Below, piece after piece: positions 52,508 through 63,700 of a stretch of 64,000 nucleotides of DNA (its first letter is position 1; every line of letters starts with the position of its first letter). The notes under the pieces were generated by a model. The model was not told the origin of the DNA and did not search any database. It worked only from the letters and a program-made list of their open reading frames with translations. This DNA is from Prorocentrum cordatum (lineage: Eukaryota > Sar > Dinophyceae > Prorocentrales > Prorocentraceae), in NCBI GenBank assembly GCA_963575745.1, contig CAUYUJ010016704.1:188001-252000 (forward strand), written 5' to 3'. Made by a program: the position numbers and the translations under genes.

Positions 52508-52666
52508 GTTTGGGGAATCACACGGACACAATGAATCGTCGATTCCCCAGAAAATATGAGGAAAATATGGGAAGTGGGGGGGATGACAGAAGTCCCAAAA
52601 ATATGGAAAAATATTGGCAATGCTTTTATTTGTGTCTATTTATGTGTGTGTCCCAGGGCCCCTTCA
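52508..52666. mobile_element. insertion of the TCAGG/5-bp-duplication family, left end decayed
   Basis: Body 'cacacggacacaatgaatcg' to 'cccagggccccttca' matches 41367-41529. AAGAT follows the right end; the left end is not clean (AAGCT), so the target duplication is uncertain. Confidence 0.65.
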
Positions 52667-52845
52667 AAGATGTGCGGCACTGAATCATCGGATTGCATGC
52701 GCATATCTTCAGGAGCATACCTCCAGACATACACACATACAACGATGCCAATATAGCATGTGGTCTCGTAGATGTACACATGTATCTATATATATATGTA
52801 TGTATGTATACATAGATTTGCGTATGCATAAACACACACGGACAT

Positions 52846-52851
52846 CATCAG

Positions 52852-52888
<37 letters not shown>
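52846..52888. repeat. (CAT)n microsatellite
   Basis: About 13 CAT/ATC triplets. A (GAC) run lies at 53237-53260. 52889-53600 holds no gene I can support; 53355-53460 resembles the repeat at 63.08-63.33 kb. Confidence 0.9.
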
Positions 52889-52891
<3 letters not shown>

Positions 52892-53602
52892 TTCCCTCTG
52901 CCTCCTCATTGCTCCTCCTTTCCTTGTTTGCGCGCCCGCGGACCCAACGATTCTTCGATTGTGCTCAAGCGCAGGCCTGCCCTTGCGGACAGGGATACCA
53001 CCCTCCTTATCCTCCTTGTCCTCAGGCGGGCCGCCCGGCAGTGGGGTCACGACCTCCAGGTCTCCCCCCTTGGACCCTCCCCGGGACTCCTTTTGCTGGA
53101 CCCCCTCCCGCCCCAGGACCTCCCAGGGGACCTCCCCCTTGGATTCCCCCCCCTGGAAGGGCAGGGACAAAGGGAAGGAGCGTCCCTGCAACGTAATTAC
53201 GACATTGTTCGATCCCCCTTGTTTGTTCGGTCTCCCTTACGACGACGACGACGACGACGATTCAAAGGAGGCTGGCGTGGTTCAGGTTGGGCTGGGGTGG
53301 CCTCGCATCGAAGGGCTTCTCACACACGCCGACTGGGCCGGCGGATTTCGCATCGTTTTGTTGACTGGGATGTTGAGCCTGCGCGCAGCAGGCAATATGG
53401 ACCCCCCCCGTCGATCCCTTCTGATAGAAAATGTGATCGCTTGGTGCCCGCGCATGATCGACACTTCGCCGCAAAATTCACTTTGAATTGTTTTTGTGGC
53501 AGGGATAGCAGGTGGTGGAAGGGGGAGGAACAGTGATAACCCCTCCCCGAAGTTGAAGGAGGGGAGGATGGAAGAGGAAATGTGCTGAACCACCTTCGCC
53601 CA

Positions 53603-54016
53603 GAGGACTGGTGGCATTTTTGCCACTGGACCCTTCGCACCGAGGCTGCAGCGCCTGCGCAAGAGGGTGCTCGATGTCGACGAACCCACGTCGAAGTTTT
53701 TAAATGTGCCCTTGCTCGCGCCGCAGGATGACTTGAGGCTGACGCTATTCCGCGATTCCCCGCACGCCGTTACGCAACTACTCGTACGTCTGCAGGCCCT
53801 GCGCAGGTACACTTAAAGTTGTGACTTGTCTGAGCTCGGCCAGACCAGGTGGAGAGCACTCTCGGGGAGCAGCGCGCCATGGACGACCACACCTGGCTGT
53901 GGCGTGGCCACAGGAGGGCCCCTTCGTGGTCTGCACATCAGTGAAGCGGCGCACGCACGCCCCCGAAGACTCGGGTGGAAGCGAGGGGGCGCAGGCAATG
54001 GAGGATGACGATTAAT
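53603..54016 (+). CDS. possible 3' exons of an unknown host gene
   Basis: After 'cttcgcccag' the frame reads 'LQRLRKRVLDVDEPTSKFLN' and 'LLAPQDDLRLTLFRDSPHAV' to 'LLVRLQALRR' with no low-complexity bias. A donor 'gcgcag|gtacac' at 53806/53807 and an acceptor 'ctcggccag|a' at 53843/53844 would join it in frame to 'AVAWPQEGPFVVCTSVKRRT' and an acidic end (AMEDDD, TAA 54014-54016). The implied 37-base intron is very short, which weakens this. Without splicing the first part ends at TAA 53814-53816. The protein family is not recognised, and no upstream exons were found. Confidence 0.3.
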
Positions 54017-54596
54017 AAATGACCGGGGGTCGTGTTCACGCGGCGGCGCCCGGGATGACGATTAGAAAACACCGGCCGCGGGCTGGAAAACTATTTGTTT
54101 GATCGTTCTCCTCCAGTCAGAAACTTGTGCAGAAATAGCAGAAAACTTGTTTTAAATCGTTCTCTCCCCTTTTTTTGCCCCAGTGCGGGGTGCGCCTGTC
54201 CCAGTGTGGTCGCACTGGGCAGCCTGGTCAGGGGTGACCCCTGGGCTACCAGGTGGCGCGGTAGGCGCGTTCCCTTCGTTGCATCACGCCTACCAGTGGT
54301 AAGTGTGGTGGCGCCAGGTCCTCGTCTGATGCTCCTCCTGAGTCCTGGTGCATGCGTCTTCCTGCCCCTGGGATCGGTCGGTGTGCCTGGTAACTTGTGT
54401 TAATCATCATCCCGCACCAACTCCAGGAGCGGGCCGCGGCGGGAGTGCAGGCCGCGGGAGCGAATCGCCAGGGGCTGCCGCGGTGAGGCGGCTCGCGGAG
54501 CGGGTCTCGCGGCGGGCGGGTCGCGGGGCGCGGCGGGCGCGGGTCGCGGCGGGCGCAGATCGGGGGCGGACAGACCCCCCAACAGCGACACGTCGA

Positions 54597-54784
54597 CTAC
54601 TCCAGATTTCGTAGTAAAGGGAGGGGGGTCTCATTTCGGGGGGGGGGTCTCTTCCAGGCTATCTTGGAGGGCCTGGGGGGGGGCTGGGGACGATGTTTTG
54701 GAGGGTTCTCCCACGGGGGAGGTCTGAAATGGCTTGTCTTGGAGGGTCCAGACCCCCTCCCTTTTATTACGAAATCTGGAGTAG
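54597..54784. mobile_element. CTACTCCAG-type MITE, second copy
   Basis: 188 bp from 'ctactccagatttcgtagta' to 'ttacgaaatctggagtag', inverted ends of about 30 bp; near-identical to 22031-22215 over the whole length, so mobilised fairly recently. The flank 54017-54596 has no recognised gene. Confidence 0.9.
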
Positions 54785-57612
54785 TGAATTGTCCGTGTTC
54801 GGTTCTCGAGAGGGCGCCGTGGCCGCTATGTTCCAGGCTTGCGCCCGCCAGGTTTGGCCCTCGGGTCGTGTTCACTGAGCCACGTTTTACTAGAAGGGGG
54901 GTCTGTCCATCCCCGAGCAGATGGCGGGCGGGCAACGGGCAGGCGACTCGCAGGCAGGTCCCAGGCACAGGTCGCCGACGGGTCGCGGAGCGTGTCGCGG
55001 GGCGGCGACGACGACAAGAGCGACAGTCTGGCCCCGGCGACCCCTGTTCAGGCACGCACGCAAGAAGCGTGTCAGAACCTTGGGTTCCTTCATTACGACT
55101 AGGGTTGTCTGTTGGCAGTGCATGTCGCAAGCTAGGGTTCAATGGTTCGCTGCGTGGACTGATCAAAATATTTCAAGGCGATATTGTACTGGTCGTCTTC
55201 CATTGGAGCTGTGCATCCCCGTCGCAGGGTCAGAAGTGCCACGACAGATTGCGCAAGCAACCCCATTTGATGTACAATCGGCCACCCTACGTGGTCCAGC
55301 CGATTCCGCAGTTCCGGTAAGGAGACGTCGCCGCCAAAGGCGATTTGTTTGATCATCATTTCAAGGCGTCATGCTTACGATCTGCCATCTGAGGTAGACG
55401 TGAACAGGGTGTGCAGTAGATTTTGAGCTGTGGCAATATCTCAACTCGAGCGTTTCTTCATGACGGTCCTGTGCTTCCATGACTCCGTCTCCCTTCAGCG
55501 CTCTCATTTCTCGGCGAATGCGATCTCGCCATACGCGAATCTATCTTATGACGCCGGTAGGCCAGGCCAGTGCGAATAGCACTACAATGTTGTTGCGCTC
55601 ACACGAAAAAAGCACCAAGGATTGTCATGTGTACCAGTGGCTTCCCTCTGTTACTAACTCAGGTAAGTCGCTACAGGGTCCGAGGGCTTGCTGAGGGATT
55701 TCAAGCATGTCCCAGCGCCAGCTGAAAGGGTGAATGAACGACACATCGCCGAAGAGCGGCAGGTACGAGACGTACGATTCACCACCATTGTTTTGCAAAA
55801 TCGAAGGCGTCGAGCCTTGTCGTGTGATATTGGGGAACGGGGGTCGAAAACATCACGTCGCGATCAGCAAACAGGAACCATGAGCCCATTTCCAGGGCCG
55901 TAAACACGCTAGTTCGGAAAGGGGACATGTTGGGCGGAGGACACGCTCAGCAGCATTACCAGGCGTTGGGCTGCAGCTGGGGATTATTCTGGCCCCCGAC
56001 GCCTTACCAACTTTCTGGGCACCTGCGGCAAATTCCGCCGTCGTGCCAGCGCAGCAAACTGTGCGGCGACCAGGTGAGAAACGCTCAGACGGCCCTGACT
56101 GGTGATGGGTCACGCCCCTCGGCCCCAGAGGGTTGTAACATGTGGCACGGTTTGTGCTCAGGCCAGGGGGGCCGTGAAATGCGGCACATCTTTTTGTCCT
56201 CCTTCCAGCACCCCAGGGGCCGAGCATCAAACAGCTCGCTTCCCCAGCGGAGGGAAGGCCGTAATTGATTTGCCGTTTGCACAGAAGGCCGTGACATGTG
56301 ACATCCGGGGGGGGCCTTCCAGGGGTTTGCTGGTTGGCTCCCTGAGATGTCATTCGGAACGCTCCAGAAAGGATTTCGTGTTCGAGGATCGGAGGAGTTG
56401 GCATGTCCTCCTCTGCGGAGGCTGGCGGTGGGCCAGCGGAAGGCGGCGGAGGTAAACTAGGAGTCCCCACGGGATGTGAACAGTTCTTGGTCCAGGGCTT
56501 CCGGAGTCTGGCGAGCGGTATTCGGGCCATCTTGTAGGATTCTGTGGCCCTCTGACGGGGTCTCCGAACAGGTGTGTTGCGGAGGGTCCCGAAGCCGCCT
56601 ATCGGTCGTCTCTTGTGGCCGTTTGCGGCGATTCCTGTAATAGTTTGGAGATGTCTCGCAGCGGTTTGGGGGGGGTTCTCTTTGCGCTGTCTCGGGGCCA
56701 TCTTGGGCCTCGTTGAGGCTGGTGGGGGGGAGTATTGGGGTTCTTGAGACGTTTTGTGGCGTAGAAGGGCGATGAACGGCGAGAGGACAAACACATCGAA
56801 AACACCACTGTTTTCCAATACGGTTGGCCTCACAAAGACCTCCAGGCGAACCTCGGAGAGATCTCTCGGGAGCCTTCAGAGGGCTCTTCGGGTTATCTTC
56901 ATCCTGGACATGCCTTGGCAACCTTTCGGCTATTTCGGCTGTCTGGGCGGGGGGTCTGCCAAGGAATGGGCCGGTTGAGGACCCGCGGGGTAGAGGACGT
57001 GGATGAGAAAGTCGCAGGGACCTGGATACATAGCATACTTTTGGCAACACACCTTTCCATACGTTCCAGCCTGCATGATCAACCTACACCCGCAAACACA
57101 AATTTTCCTCGTGGGCCCAGAACAGAGAGCTTGAAGTGTAGCCACGACTTGTACTGGTGGAGTTGCAGCTGGTATGTTTCGAGGGTGCGCGGACCCGATG
57201 TCGGTTATGATTGCAGTTGCACTTGCGATGGATCTGATTCCGGCCGTGTTGATATGATTCCGATGTGTTTGTTGACGTGATTCCCGTTTCTATGTTCGCA
57301 CGAATTTGATTGATGCCCCGCTTGAGTTGTACATTGCCAAATGGGCGCGGGGGACCAGCAAGGGCAGTGACCGGACGGGAGGCGAAGCGTGTTCACGCCT
57401 CGCACTCCTGATTTCAAGGATGTCCATCACCTCCACAGCGAAGGTTTGCGTGCAAGGGCAGCAGTTGGCAGCAGACGTGTGCTGCAAATGGGCCAAGGGG
57501 TACAACGCTGACGGTGGAGCCCACGGATGCCTCATGCTTGTTGAAGGGAAGGCACGGGCAACCGCAGGAGTGGCTGTGCAGGCGCAGACGCGGCCCCTGC
57601 CGACAGCGCAGA
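54785..57612. other. no gene supported
   Basis: Unique-looking sequence of 2.8 kb with short frames only. 56100-56330 has imperfect repeats with 'ggccgtgacatgtgacatc' type words; 56500-56960 has G-rich 'cttcgggttatcttc' sequence. A stop-free stretch at 57417-57610 ('KVCVQGQQLAADVCCKWAKG') could be an exon but has no supporting signal. Confidence 0.35.
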
Positions 57613-57755
57613 GCTGCTGCAGGAGGAGGAGGAGGAGGGGGAGGAGGAGGAGGAGGAGGAGGAGGAGGAGGAGGAGGAGGAGGAGAGGGAGGAGGAGGAG
57701 GAGGAGAGGGAGGAGGAGGAGGAGGAGGAGGAGGAGGAGGAGGAGGAGGAGGAGA
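57613..57755. repeat. (GGA)n microsatellite
   Basis: About 140 bp of GGA triplets. 57756-58580 after it is unique sequence with open frames but no recognised product. Confidence 0.9.
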
Positions 57756-58583
57756 ACCGGTGCCACCAGAGGCAGAGCCTCGCACGGGTCGAAGCGTGTG
57801 TCTGGGGTGGGATGCCGCCCTGCGGCAGCCGGCGCGCACGTCGCGAGCTCGATGCGCGGGCTCGCTTTCGACCAGGAGATTGACGAGAAGAGGGTGGCGA
57901 CAATGACGACAGCGGCGACGACGACAGCGATAATGGCGAGGAACTGGAGGAGGAAGGAGGCGGAGAGGAGAGTTGGAAGGGCAGGGTCAGCATGTGGCGA
58001 GGCAGGAGGCAGGGCTTGGGAGAGGGAGGCGAAAAGTGTCGCGTCCGCCCCTGGGGTCCCCGGAGGCCTCTGGAGGCCCCCGAAGGCCCGAAAATGGGCC
58101 GAGAGCGTCCCACGACCGTTTGGGAACGCCCAAGCACTGTCCTCCTGTCTGCTGGCGGAAACGCGTCCTGAGGGAAACGGGTCCCATCGCCCTCGTCGCC
58201 CCACAGCCTCGCCTCCGCCTCCCGCTTGGTGCGCGAGAAAGGGGGGATCAGAGAGCCCAACCCACCCAAGCTCCGCAGGGTCAAGGAGGTATAGAGAGTC
58301 TCTACCTCGAGGCGAGGAGAATCTCATTGTCGATACCCGAGACGAAAGAGCAGCGGATGAGGAGGGGAAGGGAAAGGAAGGGTAACTATGGTAGGTTCGT
58401 GTCATGCGGACGCGGCTGCGACCCGGCGCAGGCGTTCAAGGTCGAATGCCGCTGGTGGCTCGGAACCGGCCAACACGTACGACCTGGTCATCGAAGAGCC
58501 GCCGATCTGCCAGTGATCGGAGGATGCACGCGGTGTCAGAAACCAGCGCTGGAGCCGTCAAGACACGAACCTTCCGTAAACAA

Positions 58584-58677
58584 GCACACACAAACACACG
58601 CGCGCACACACGCACACACGCACACGCACACACGCACACATGCACACACACACACACACGCACACACACACACACAC

Positions 58678-58733
<56 letters not shown>

Positions 58734-58890
58734 ACGCACACGCACACGCACACGCACACGCACACGAACACGCCCTCGCCCACGCCCACGCCCACGCCCA
58801 CGCACACGCTCACGCACACGCACTCGCACACGCACACGCACACGCACACGCACACGCACACGCACACGCACACGCACGCACGCACGCACA
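58584..58890. repeat. (CA)n / (CACGCA)n microsatellite
   Basis: About 300 bp of CA dinucleotides with regular G substitutions giving 'cacgcacacg' hexamers. 58891-59288 is GC-rich unassigned sequence. Confidence 0.95.
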
Positions 58891-59288
58891 CCTGGCGCCG
58901 GGGTCCTCGCGCCGCCAGAGATCGCCGCCACGGCATCTGCCTCGGACCGCGCAGCCGGCCCTCCGTGCGCCGACGTCCCCGCGCCCGGTCGCCGCCCCGC
59001 CGCAGGCTGCAGCAGCAGCAGGCCCGCAGCGCCTGGCCACCTGGCCCGCGCGCGAGGGCCCCCCCTCGGGCGGCCGCGGGGGCCCCTCGGGGCCGCGGCG
59101 CGGCTCCGTGGGCTCAGGCCGCTCTCCGATCGAACGCCTCGGGGCGGCCGGCGCCTCCAGGCAAGCAGTGGCGAAGCGCCCCGGCTCGCCCTACAGGCTC
59201 ACCAAGGAATGTTTCGGGGGCGGCAAAGAGGGTGGTGGTTACCAGGGAATGGTCTGAGAGCATTCCGTGGCGTTCTCAGAGCATGTCT

Positions 59289-59484
59289 TCGGGAGCGGCA
59301 AAGAGGGGGGTGATGACTAGGGGGGGGGGATACCGTGGCGTGGGCCATGATATCTCCCCAGGTTTCCCGGCGCCTCTTCTTCTTTCCTTACGTCCCTGGC
59401 CCCCCCGCTGGGCCGCGCACATGCCGCCGGTCATGATTTGCACCCCCCCCTCTTGGACACCCCCCTCTTGGCCGCGATCCCCGA
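59289..59484. mobile_element. TCGGG-type MITE, fourth copy
   Basis: 'tcgggagcggcaaagagggg' to 'cctcttggccgcgatccccg'; the right terminal repeat carries an extra 'at'. No clear target duplication. Confidence 0.75.
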
Positions 59485-59689
59485 TAAACCAGGACACGGA
59501 AAACCAAGGCGGCATCCTTTCCTGCACGGTCACGTGTTTCAGCACCCTTGCATGTTTCGTTTGCTGCGCTGTAGGATTCGGGTGTGTGTCCAGGTTCAGG
59601 GGGGTCTTGCAGGCTTTTGAGGCCTGTGTGTGGGTTTATGAATCGCTTCGCTCATTCCGCCGGCCCATACAGTCTCATGTCTGCCGTTT

Positions 59690-60390
59690 GCCCGAGGGCC
59701 TGGTGTCAATGCGGCGCTTTGGGGGTTCCTGGGGCCGCTTGGGGGACTCCTGGGGCGCTCGGGGGGGCATTTGGGGGGCCTCCTGGGGCCGCTTGGGGGA
59801 CTCTTGGGGGCCTCCTGAGGGCCTCGTGGGGGCCTCTTGGGGCCTCTTAGGGGCCTCGTAGGGGCTTCTTAGGGCCGAGGGCTCGAAATGTTGTTTCGTG
59901 TTCCCTCTCTGGGGCCCCTTTGGGGGCGTTCTTGGGGCCCTCTTGGACCGTCTTGGAGGCTTCTTGGGCCGTCTTCGAGCCCTCTTGGGCCATCTTGGGG
60001 CCCTCTTGGGGGCCTCTTGGGCCCTCTTGGGGCGATCTTGGGGGCCTCTTGGGCCGTCTTGGGGCGTCGGGAAGCCGAAAAGGTGGAAGCTCCAAAATCT
60101 CTCAAAAACCTAAGGAAAAACAATGAATTTTGCCTCCGGGGGCCCTCTTGGGAGTGCTCTTGGAGGCCTCTTGGGGCGTCTGGGGGCTATCTTGGGCGTC
60201 TTGGAGCGATCTTGTGGCATGTCGGACCCCTCGTGTACCATCTTGGGGGCCTCTTGGGGGCCTCTTGGCCTTTCTTGGGGCTCTCGGGGACGTCTCGGAG
60301 CCCTGTTGGTGCGCTCATGGAGCGCTCCTGGAGCGCTCTGGGGGAGTCTCCCGGGGATCGGTCGGGGATCGCCCGGGGTACTTTTCGTCC
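59690..60390 (+). repeat. 700-bp G-rich 'cctcttggggg' minisatellite
   Basis: 14-18 bp units such as 'gggcctcttgggccgtcttg'. It is the largest member of the dispersed G-rich tract family. Confidence 0.85.
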
Positions 60391-60734
60391 GGGGACCCCC
60401 AGGGGCCGCCCCGCGCGCGCGAACTAGAGAATTGTTAACCAGTTACCGGAGATCTTAGCACGCCTCTGGCCCGTTGGGCCGGCGAATTCTGGAAGTGCTG
60501 CAGTGCAGTATTTTGTTCGTGCCGCCGTTTCGAAGAATTGGTTTCGAGGGATGTTGGGTGTCCGGGTCTAGCGTGTCCGGGTCTGCGGGGCCCTGACCCC
60601 CCCGCCGGTGCTCGCCAGGGGTCCGGTCCCCCCGCTGGCCGGGCGGCCTCGAGCACGCGCGGTGGGCGACGGCGGCCAGGCAGGAGGCCGTTTTGGGGGG
60701 GGGGGCCCTCGCTGCGGCCCAGAGTGCCTTTCCG

Positions 60735-60899
60735 GCCGAGGCGCTGACACAAGGACCGCTTTCGATTCTGAAGGGCGCTGTTCTTGGGGTATCTCCGTGG
60801 CTGTTCCCCGGTAGCCCTCCTCGTGCACCCAGGCTGCACTTGGGGCTAAAGAGAGGTGTTGTTCCTTATGTCGCGCTCCTTGCTGCAGCAGCCCGACTG
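60735..60899. mobile_element. decayed TA-type MITE remnant
   Basis: The right end 'gttccttatgtcgcgctcct' then 'gcccgactg' plus TA matches the ends at 6694 and 19335. The left end is weak ('gctgacacaaggacc'). Confidence 0.4.
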
Positions 60900-61450
60900 T
60901 AGCCTCGCGGGTCCATCAGCATGACGTGATCCCAGACATGCATCCACCATGAGGGCATGGGAGAGGGGAGGGGGGTCCATGAGGGCAAGCTAGGGGCGGT
61001 TGCGACATATCTGACATCCTACCCTTCCCACCCATCCCTTCCCATGGCGTTGGTTTTGTTTATCTATCCGCGGCCACGTGTCAGAGCGGACCTGGAATTC
61101 CAAAGACGGCCACATCTTTTCATCCGCAATCGGATAAAAAGAGTTGCGCACATCGAAAAAAAGTGGGGGCCCAGAAGACCACATGTTACATATCCCCCCT
61201 GGGACCCTGGAAGTCCCAGGAGGCTCCAGAGATTAGGTTGCAAATGATGGGAGCTTTCTGTTTCACCCAATGGTGTCTTGCTTCCTGCTTCATGATCGTT
61301 TAGTGTGTATTCGTGTTGTTTAGCGTTGCGTAGCGTTGCTCGTGCACGCCGGTCGGTGCGCGCGCGCGCGGCATCGCAGTTGTGCGAGCAATGCCAGATT
61401 CCTAAGATCGGCCGCAACCTTTTTCAAATTTCCTTTCTTCCTGTCCCTCC
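60900..61450. other. no gene seen
   Basis: Unique sequence; 61163-61225 ('gggcccagaagaccacatgt') matches part of the inverted HOR copy near 62570-62620, showing that piece disperses on its own. Confidence 0.4.
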
Positions 61451-61454
61451 CGCA

Positions 61455-61881
61455 GGCTAATTAAATTGCACTAAATTGTACTAAGCGCAACTGAATTGCA
61501 CTAAATTGCAGTAGTGTGGGGCGCACTAAACGCCACTAACTTGCACTAAATTGCACTAAATTGCATTAAACGCCACGAAATTGCACTAGACGCCACTTAA
61601 TTGCACTAAATTGTACTAAATTGCACTACCGTCTCCCGCCGCGCCACACTAAACGCCAGTAAATTGCGCTAAATTGCACTAGTGTGGGGCGCGCCAAACG
61701 CCACTGATTTGCACTAAATCACACTAAGTTGCACTAAATTGCACTGAACGCCACTAAATTGCACTACACGCCACTAAATTGCATTAAATTGTACTAAATT
61801 GCACTAGCGCCTCCCGCCGCGCCAAACTAAACGCCACTAAATTGCGCTAGATTGCACTAGTGTGGGGCGCAGGCGACGCTA
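61455..61881 (+). repeat. 'actaaattgca' satellite with ~170-bp higher-order units
   Basis: 11-bp units 'actaaattgc(a/g)' mixed with 'acgccactaaattg'. A 'gtgtggggcgc' marker recurs at 61514, 61682 and 61860, giving units of 168 and 178 bp, each also with 'tcccgccgcgccaaactaaa'. It is AT-rich against the local background. Confidence 0.9.
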
Positions 61882-61919
61882 AGTTCGACAAACGAAGCTC
61901 CCATCATATACCACCTAAC

Positions 61920-63010
61920 AGAGAGCTTCAGTAGGCCGCAGGACGCCCAGGACAGGCCCCAGGGGTCCGCAGGAGATTCCCAGGAGGCTCCCAGGAGGCC
62001 CCAGGAGGCCCCCTATCAGAACGTGTCAAGTTAATACGCATCCGGTGTCGATTCGTTGATTTTTCCTGATCTTGTGCCCCCCCCCCCCCCCCATTTTGGG
62101 GGGGCCCGACGGCCACATGTTAGATATCCCCCCCTGGGAGCTTCAGGAAGCCCCAGGTGGGGTCCAGGAGGCCACAGGAGGCCCAGGAGGAAGCCCCAGG
62201 AGGTCCCAGGAGGTCCCAGGAGGCCCCAGGAGGCCCCCGCAACTCGGAGCTCTGAGACGCCGCGCTCGAGATGGTCCGGCCCGTTTCGCCTGAGACTTCC
62301 TCGCAGCACGTTTCGCCCGAGACATCGTCGCAACTCTGGGGTCCGAAATGCCGCGCGCGAGGTGGTCCAGCCCGTTACGCTGGAGACATCCTCGCAACTC
62401 TGGGCTCCGAGATGCCCTGCGCGAGGTGGTCCGGCCCATCTCGCCTGAGACATCCTCGTAACTCTGAGCTCTGAGATGCCGTGCGCGAGGTGGTCCGGCC
62501 CGTTTCGCACAAGACATTCTCGCAACTCTGAGCTCTCAGATGCTGCGCAAGAGGTGGTCCGGCCTGGGGGCCCAGAAGACCACATGTTACATATCCCCCC
62601 TGGGACCCTGGGAGTCCCAGGAGGCCCCAGAGAGGAGGAAGCCCCAGGAGGTCCCCAGGAGGCCCCAGGAGGCCCCGGGAGGCCCCCGCAACTCGGAGCT
62701 CTGAGACGCCGCGCTCGAGGTGGTCCGGCCCGTTTCGCCTGAGACGTCCTCGCAGCACGTTTCGCCCGAGACATCGTCGCAACTCTGGGGTCCGAAATGC
62801 CGCGCGCGAGGTGGTCCAGCCCGTTACGTTGGAGACATCCTCGCAACTCTGGGCTCCGAGATGTCGTTCGGGATGAAGAGGAGGTGGAGGAGGAGGAGGA
62901 GGAGGAGGAGGAGGAGGCATGTTTTAACATGCCATGCCAGCCCGCACTGGACGGGCACGCAATCGACCTTGGAAACCGCAGTGGGTCTAAAAACCCTGTT
63001 TAGGGATACT
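61920..63010 (-). repeat. inverted copy of the 50.3-52.0 kb higher-order repeat
   Basis: Reads in reverse the same block order: 'tgattttt' near 62060, the 'ggatatgtaacatgtggtct' variant, the 60-bp satellite, CTC tract, the palindrome 'gcatgttttaacatgcc' (62918-62934) and 'gcactggacgggcacgcaat'. With 50255-52430 it makes a large inverted pair. Confidence 0.85.
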
Positions 63011-63077
63011 GCACTCCGGCTATCATCATTTTTTTTGACAGGGATGGTGGGCCTGCACGCACAAGGCAGGATGCCCC

Positions 63078-63325
63078 CCCACCGCCGCCGTCCCTTGCAA
63101 AGTGAACCTTGCACTTGCTGTTGAAAGGGGTCCCCCGCCGTCCCTGTCAAAAACCTATGCAAAGTGATCCCGGGGCGTGCGCGCATGCTTCTGACGCTGG
63201 TGCAGAGTACATGTTGCATTTTTGGTTTCAACGGACGGTTGGGGGAGGCAATATGCTGGCCCTCCGCCGTCCTTGTCAAAAACCATCACAAAGTGATCGC
63301 GGGGCCTTCGCGCATGATCCAGGTT
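63078..63325 (+). repeat. imperfect repeats 'gccgtccctgtcaaaaacc'
   Basis: Three units containing 'ccgccgtcc(c/t)tgtcaaaaacc' and 'caaagtgatcgcggggc' with 'gcgcatg'. A related single unit lies at 53355-53460. Confidence 0.7.
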
Positions 63326-63389
63326 TTGGTTTAAAATGTTGTCGCGTTCCCCAATTAGGCTTGCCTAAGGGCTCTTACTTGGTTAAATG

Positions 63390-63700
63390 TTGGTGCCTCC
63401 TATTGTTACGTTGCCCGTTGCTCGGAGGTTCCTCGGGTTCCTCGGGTTCCTCGCCCCTGGTGCCTCCTATTGTTACGCTACCCGTTTTCCGGAAGTTCCT
63501 CGGGGTCCCTGGGTTCCTCGGGTTCCCCGACCCCAGTACCTCCTAGTGTTACGTTGCCCGTTCCTTTGAGGTTCCTCGGTTTCACTGGGTTCCTCGGGTT
63601 CCCCGGGTTCCTCGGGTTCACCGCCCCCGGTTGACCCAAGCAATGCCAACCCATGCCAAGCAATGCCAAGCAACGCCAAGCGATGCCACGCGATGCGCCC
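63390..63700 (+). repeat. ~70-bp repeats and 10-bp 'caagcaatgc' repeats
   Basis: 'cctcctattgttacgttgcc' recurs at about 63395, 63462 and 63539, each followed by 'ttcctcgggttcctcggg' tracts. 63640-63700 has 'aagcaatgcc' repeats. 63701-64000 shows no gene. Confidence 0.8.

Noticed and set aside
55132-55359. 75-residue minus frame 'IAFGGDVSLPELRNRLDHVG' as a transposon protein fragment
   Set aside because: Looks protein-like but matches no family I can name, and neighbouring frames do not extend it.
57306-59861. Frames of 359-485 residues with His/Thr or Arg/Gly runs
   Set aside because: They depend on the (GGA)n and (CA)n microsatellites; flanking parts are not recognisable and do not share one frame.
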